Notes under the pieces: model-generated
Databases searched by the model: none
What the model saw: the letters and a program-made list of their open reading frames with translations, nothing else
Told to the model about the DNA's origin: nothing
In this document: positions 14,632 through 15,167 of the stretch, piece by piece
How the letters are laid out: every line of letters begins with the position of its first letter
Numbering within the stretch: the stretch's first letter is position 1
Program-made: the position numbers and the translations under genes
From: JANRKT01 sp033763355
GTDB lineage: Bacteria; Bacteroidota; Bacteroidia; Chitinophagales; Chitinophagaceae
DNA length: 15,167 nt
NCBI GenBank assembly: GCA_033763355.1
Contig: JANRKT010000319.1
Coordinates: forward strand, 1-15,167
Direction of reading: 5' to 3'

Positions 14632-15167
14632 ATGAAAAGACTATCATTTTTATTCCTCCTGTTGCTGTTTTTTTCAGTGGTGCAGGCTCAGCTTGTTAAC
14701 CCCAATGCAGTAATAAGTAAGTTGATGAAAAAAAATACATCCGTAAAACTGAAACTGCTTTATCAAACAGACAGGCAGCACTTCGGTATCGGAGCCACGC
14801 AGGGTGTAAGAAGGTTCCCTGGTTTTGAAAAAGCGATTGACTTTCCTGCAACAACTACAGTAACTCCAAAAACCGGTTTTTCAATATGGACAGCAGAAGG
14901 CGGAATAACTGTTATATTTCAATATGAGGTGGCAGAGGGAAAACCGGCGCCAAAGGAAATTGTACTGGAAGGTATTGATGAAGTGGGTGGCAATATTACG
15001 GGCATTATTATTATGTGTTGTGCAATAGATGGTGGCAGTACAGTCGGGCTGGTAAATACAAATAGTGTTTTAAACAGCCCCCCTAATACAGTCGGGCTTT
15101 CTATCGGGTTAGTAGAGCCGGGCGGAACATTATACCTTTTGGGTAATGGGTGTGCTGAGCCAAAGAA
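14632..15167 (+). CDS. Unknown secreted protein, 5' part only
   Basis: The frame stays open to the right edge, so only about 178 N-terminal residues are visible. ATG 14632 gives a textbook signal peptide (MKRLSFLFLLLLFFSVVQA|Q). An in-frame ATG at 14617 would add MIQSC in front and is less likely. The mature part starts LVNPNAVISKLMKKN. It is soluble-looking and rich in Gly, Thr and Val, with patches such as KTGFSIWTAEGGITVIFQY and LVEPGGTLYLLGNG that suggest beta structure. A 12-bp direct repeat, TACAGTCGGGCT (15039-15050 and 15087-15098), encodes the recurring TVGL. I do not recognise the family. It begins 19 bp after the GH3 stop and is likely in the same transcript. Confidence 0.7.
   Translation, partial: MKRLSFLFLLLLFFSVVQAQLVNPNAVISKLMKKNTSVKLKLLYQTDRQHFGIGATQGVRRFPGFEKAIDFPATTTVTPKTGFSIWTAEGGITVIFQYEVAEGKPAPKEIVLEGIDEVGGNITGIIIMCCAIDGGSTVGLVNTNSVLNSPPNTVGLSIGLVEPGGTLYLLGNGCAEPK

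Overview
The window looks like part of a Bacteroidota chromosome, most plausibly Chitinophagaceae or a close relative. The grounds are a TonB-dependent receptor with an N-terminal CarboxypepD_reg-like domain, A-rich start regions without Shine-Dalgarno sequences, one good match to the Bacteroidota -7 element TAnnTTTG, and familiar proteins of that phylum (Haem_bd cytochrome, DoxX, EF-hand-bearing GH3). The family assignment of the host is an impression, not proven.

Layout. An amidohydrolase-2 gene enters from the left edge (1-357) and converges on a LysR regulator (383-1291, minus). A 168-bp divergent spacer with a clear LysR-type dyad separates lysR from a 958-residue TonB-dependent receptor (1460-4336). 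A 242-bp spacer follows, the longest gene-free stretch in the window. It holds a long imperfect inverted repeat, a 20-bp A/T palindrome and an unexplained 35-codon ORF. Next come a cytosolic fumarylacetoacetate hydrolase (FAH) family protein (4579-5490), a cyclase/kynurenine-formamidase-like hydrolase (5563-6318), a LigB/YgiD extradiol dioxygenase (6371-7252), an AraC regulator (7332-8264) and an MFS permease resembling aromatic-acid transporters (8363-9598). A hairpin-rich gap leads into a tight run of same-strand genes: DoxX (9715-10131), a secreted FAH fused to a DUF5519 'luciferase' domain (10161-11756), a one-haem Haem_bd protein (11769-12281), a secreted GH3 glycosidase (12309-14612) and the start of an unknown secreted protein that leaves the window at 15167. 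All genes except lysR are on the plus strand.

Working model (inference). The locus looks like an uptake and catabolism island for an aromatic compound, perhaps a plant phenolic glycoside. The TonB receptor would bring the compound across the outer membrane, the GH3 enzyme would remove sugar in the periplasm, and the MFS permease would import the aglycone or acid. The extradiol dioxygenase would open the ring, and the FAH, cyclase-family and amidohydrolase enzymes would hydrolyse the ring-fission products. DoxX and the haem protein suggest an accompanying redox step at the membrane. LysR and AraC would sense the substrate. No single enzyme identifies the substrate.

The most unusual protein is the signal-peptide-bearing FAH-DUF5519 fusion. 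It sits in the same locus as a second, apparently cytosolic, FAH. No tRNA, rRNA, CRISPR array, transposase or phage gene was seen.
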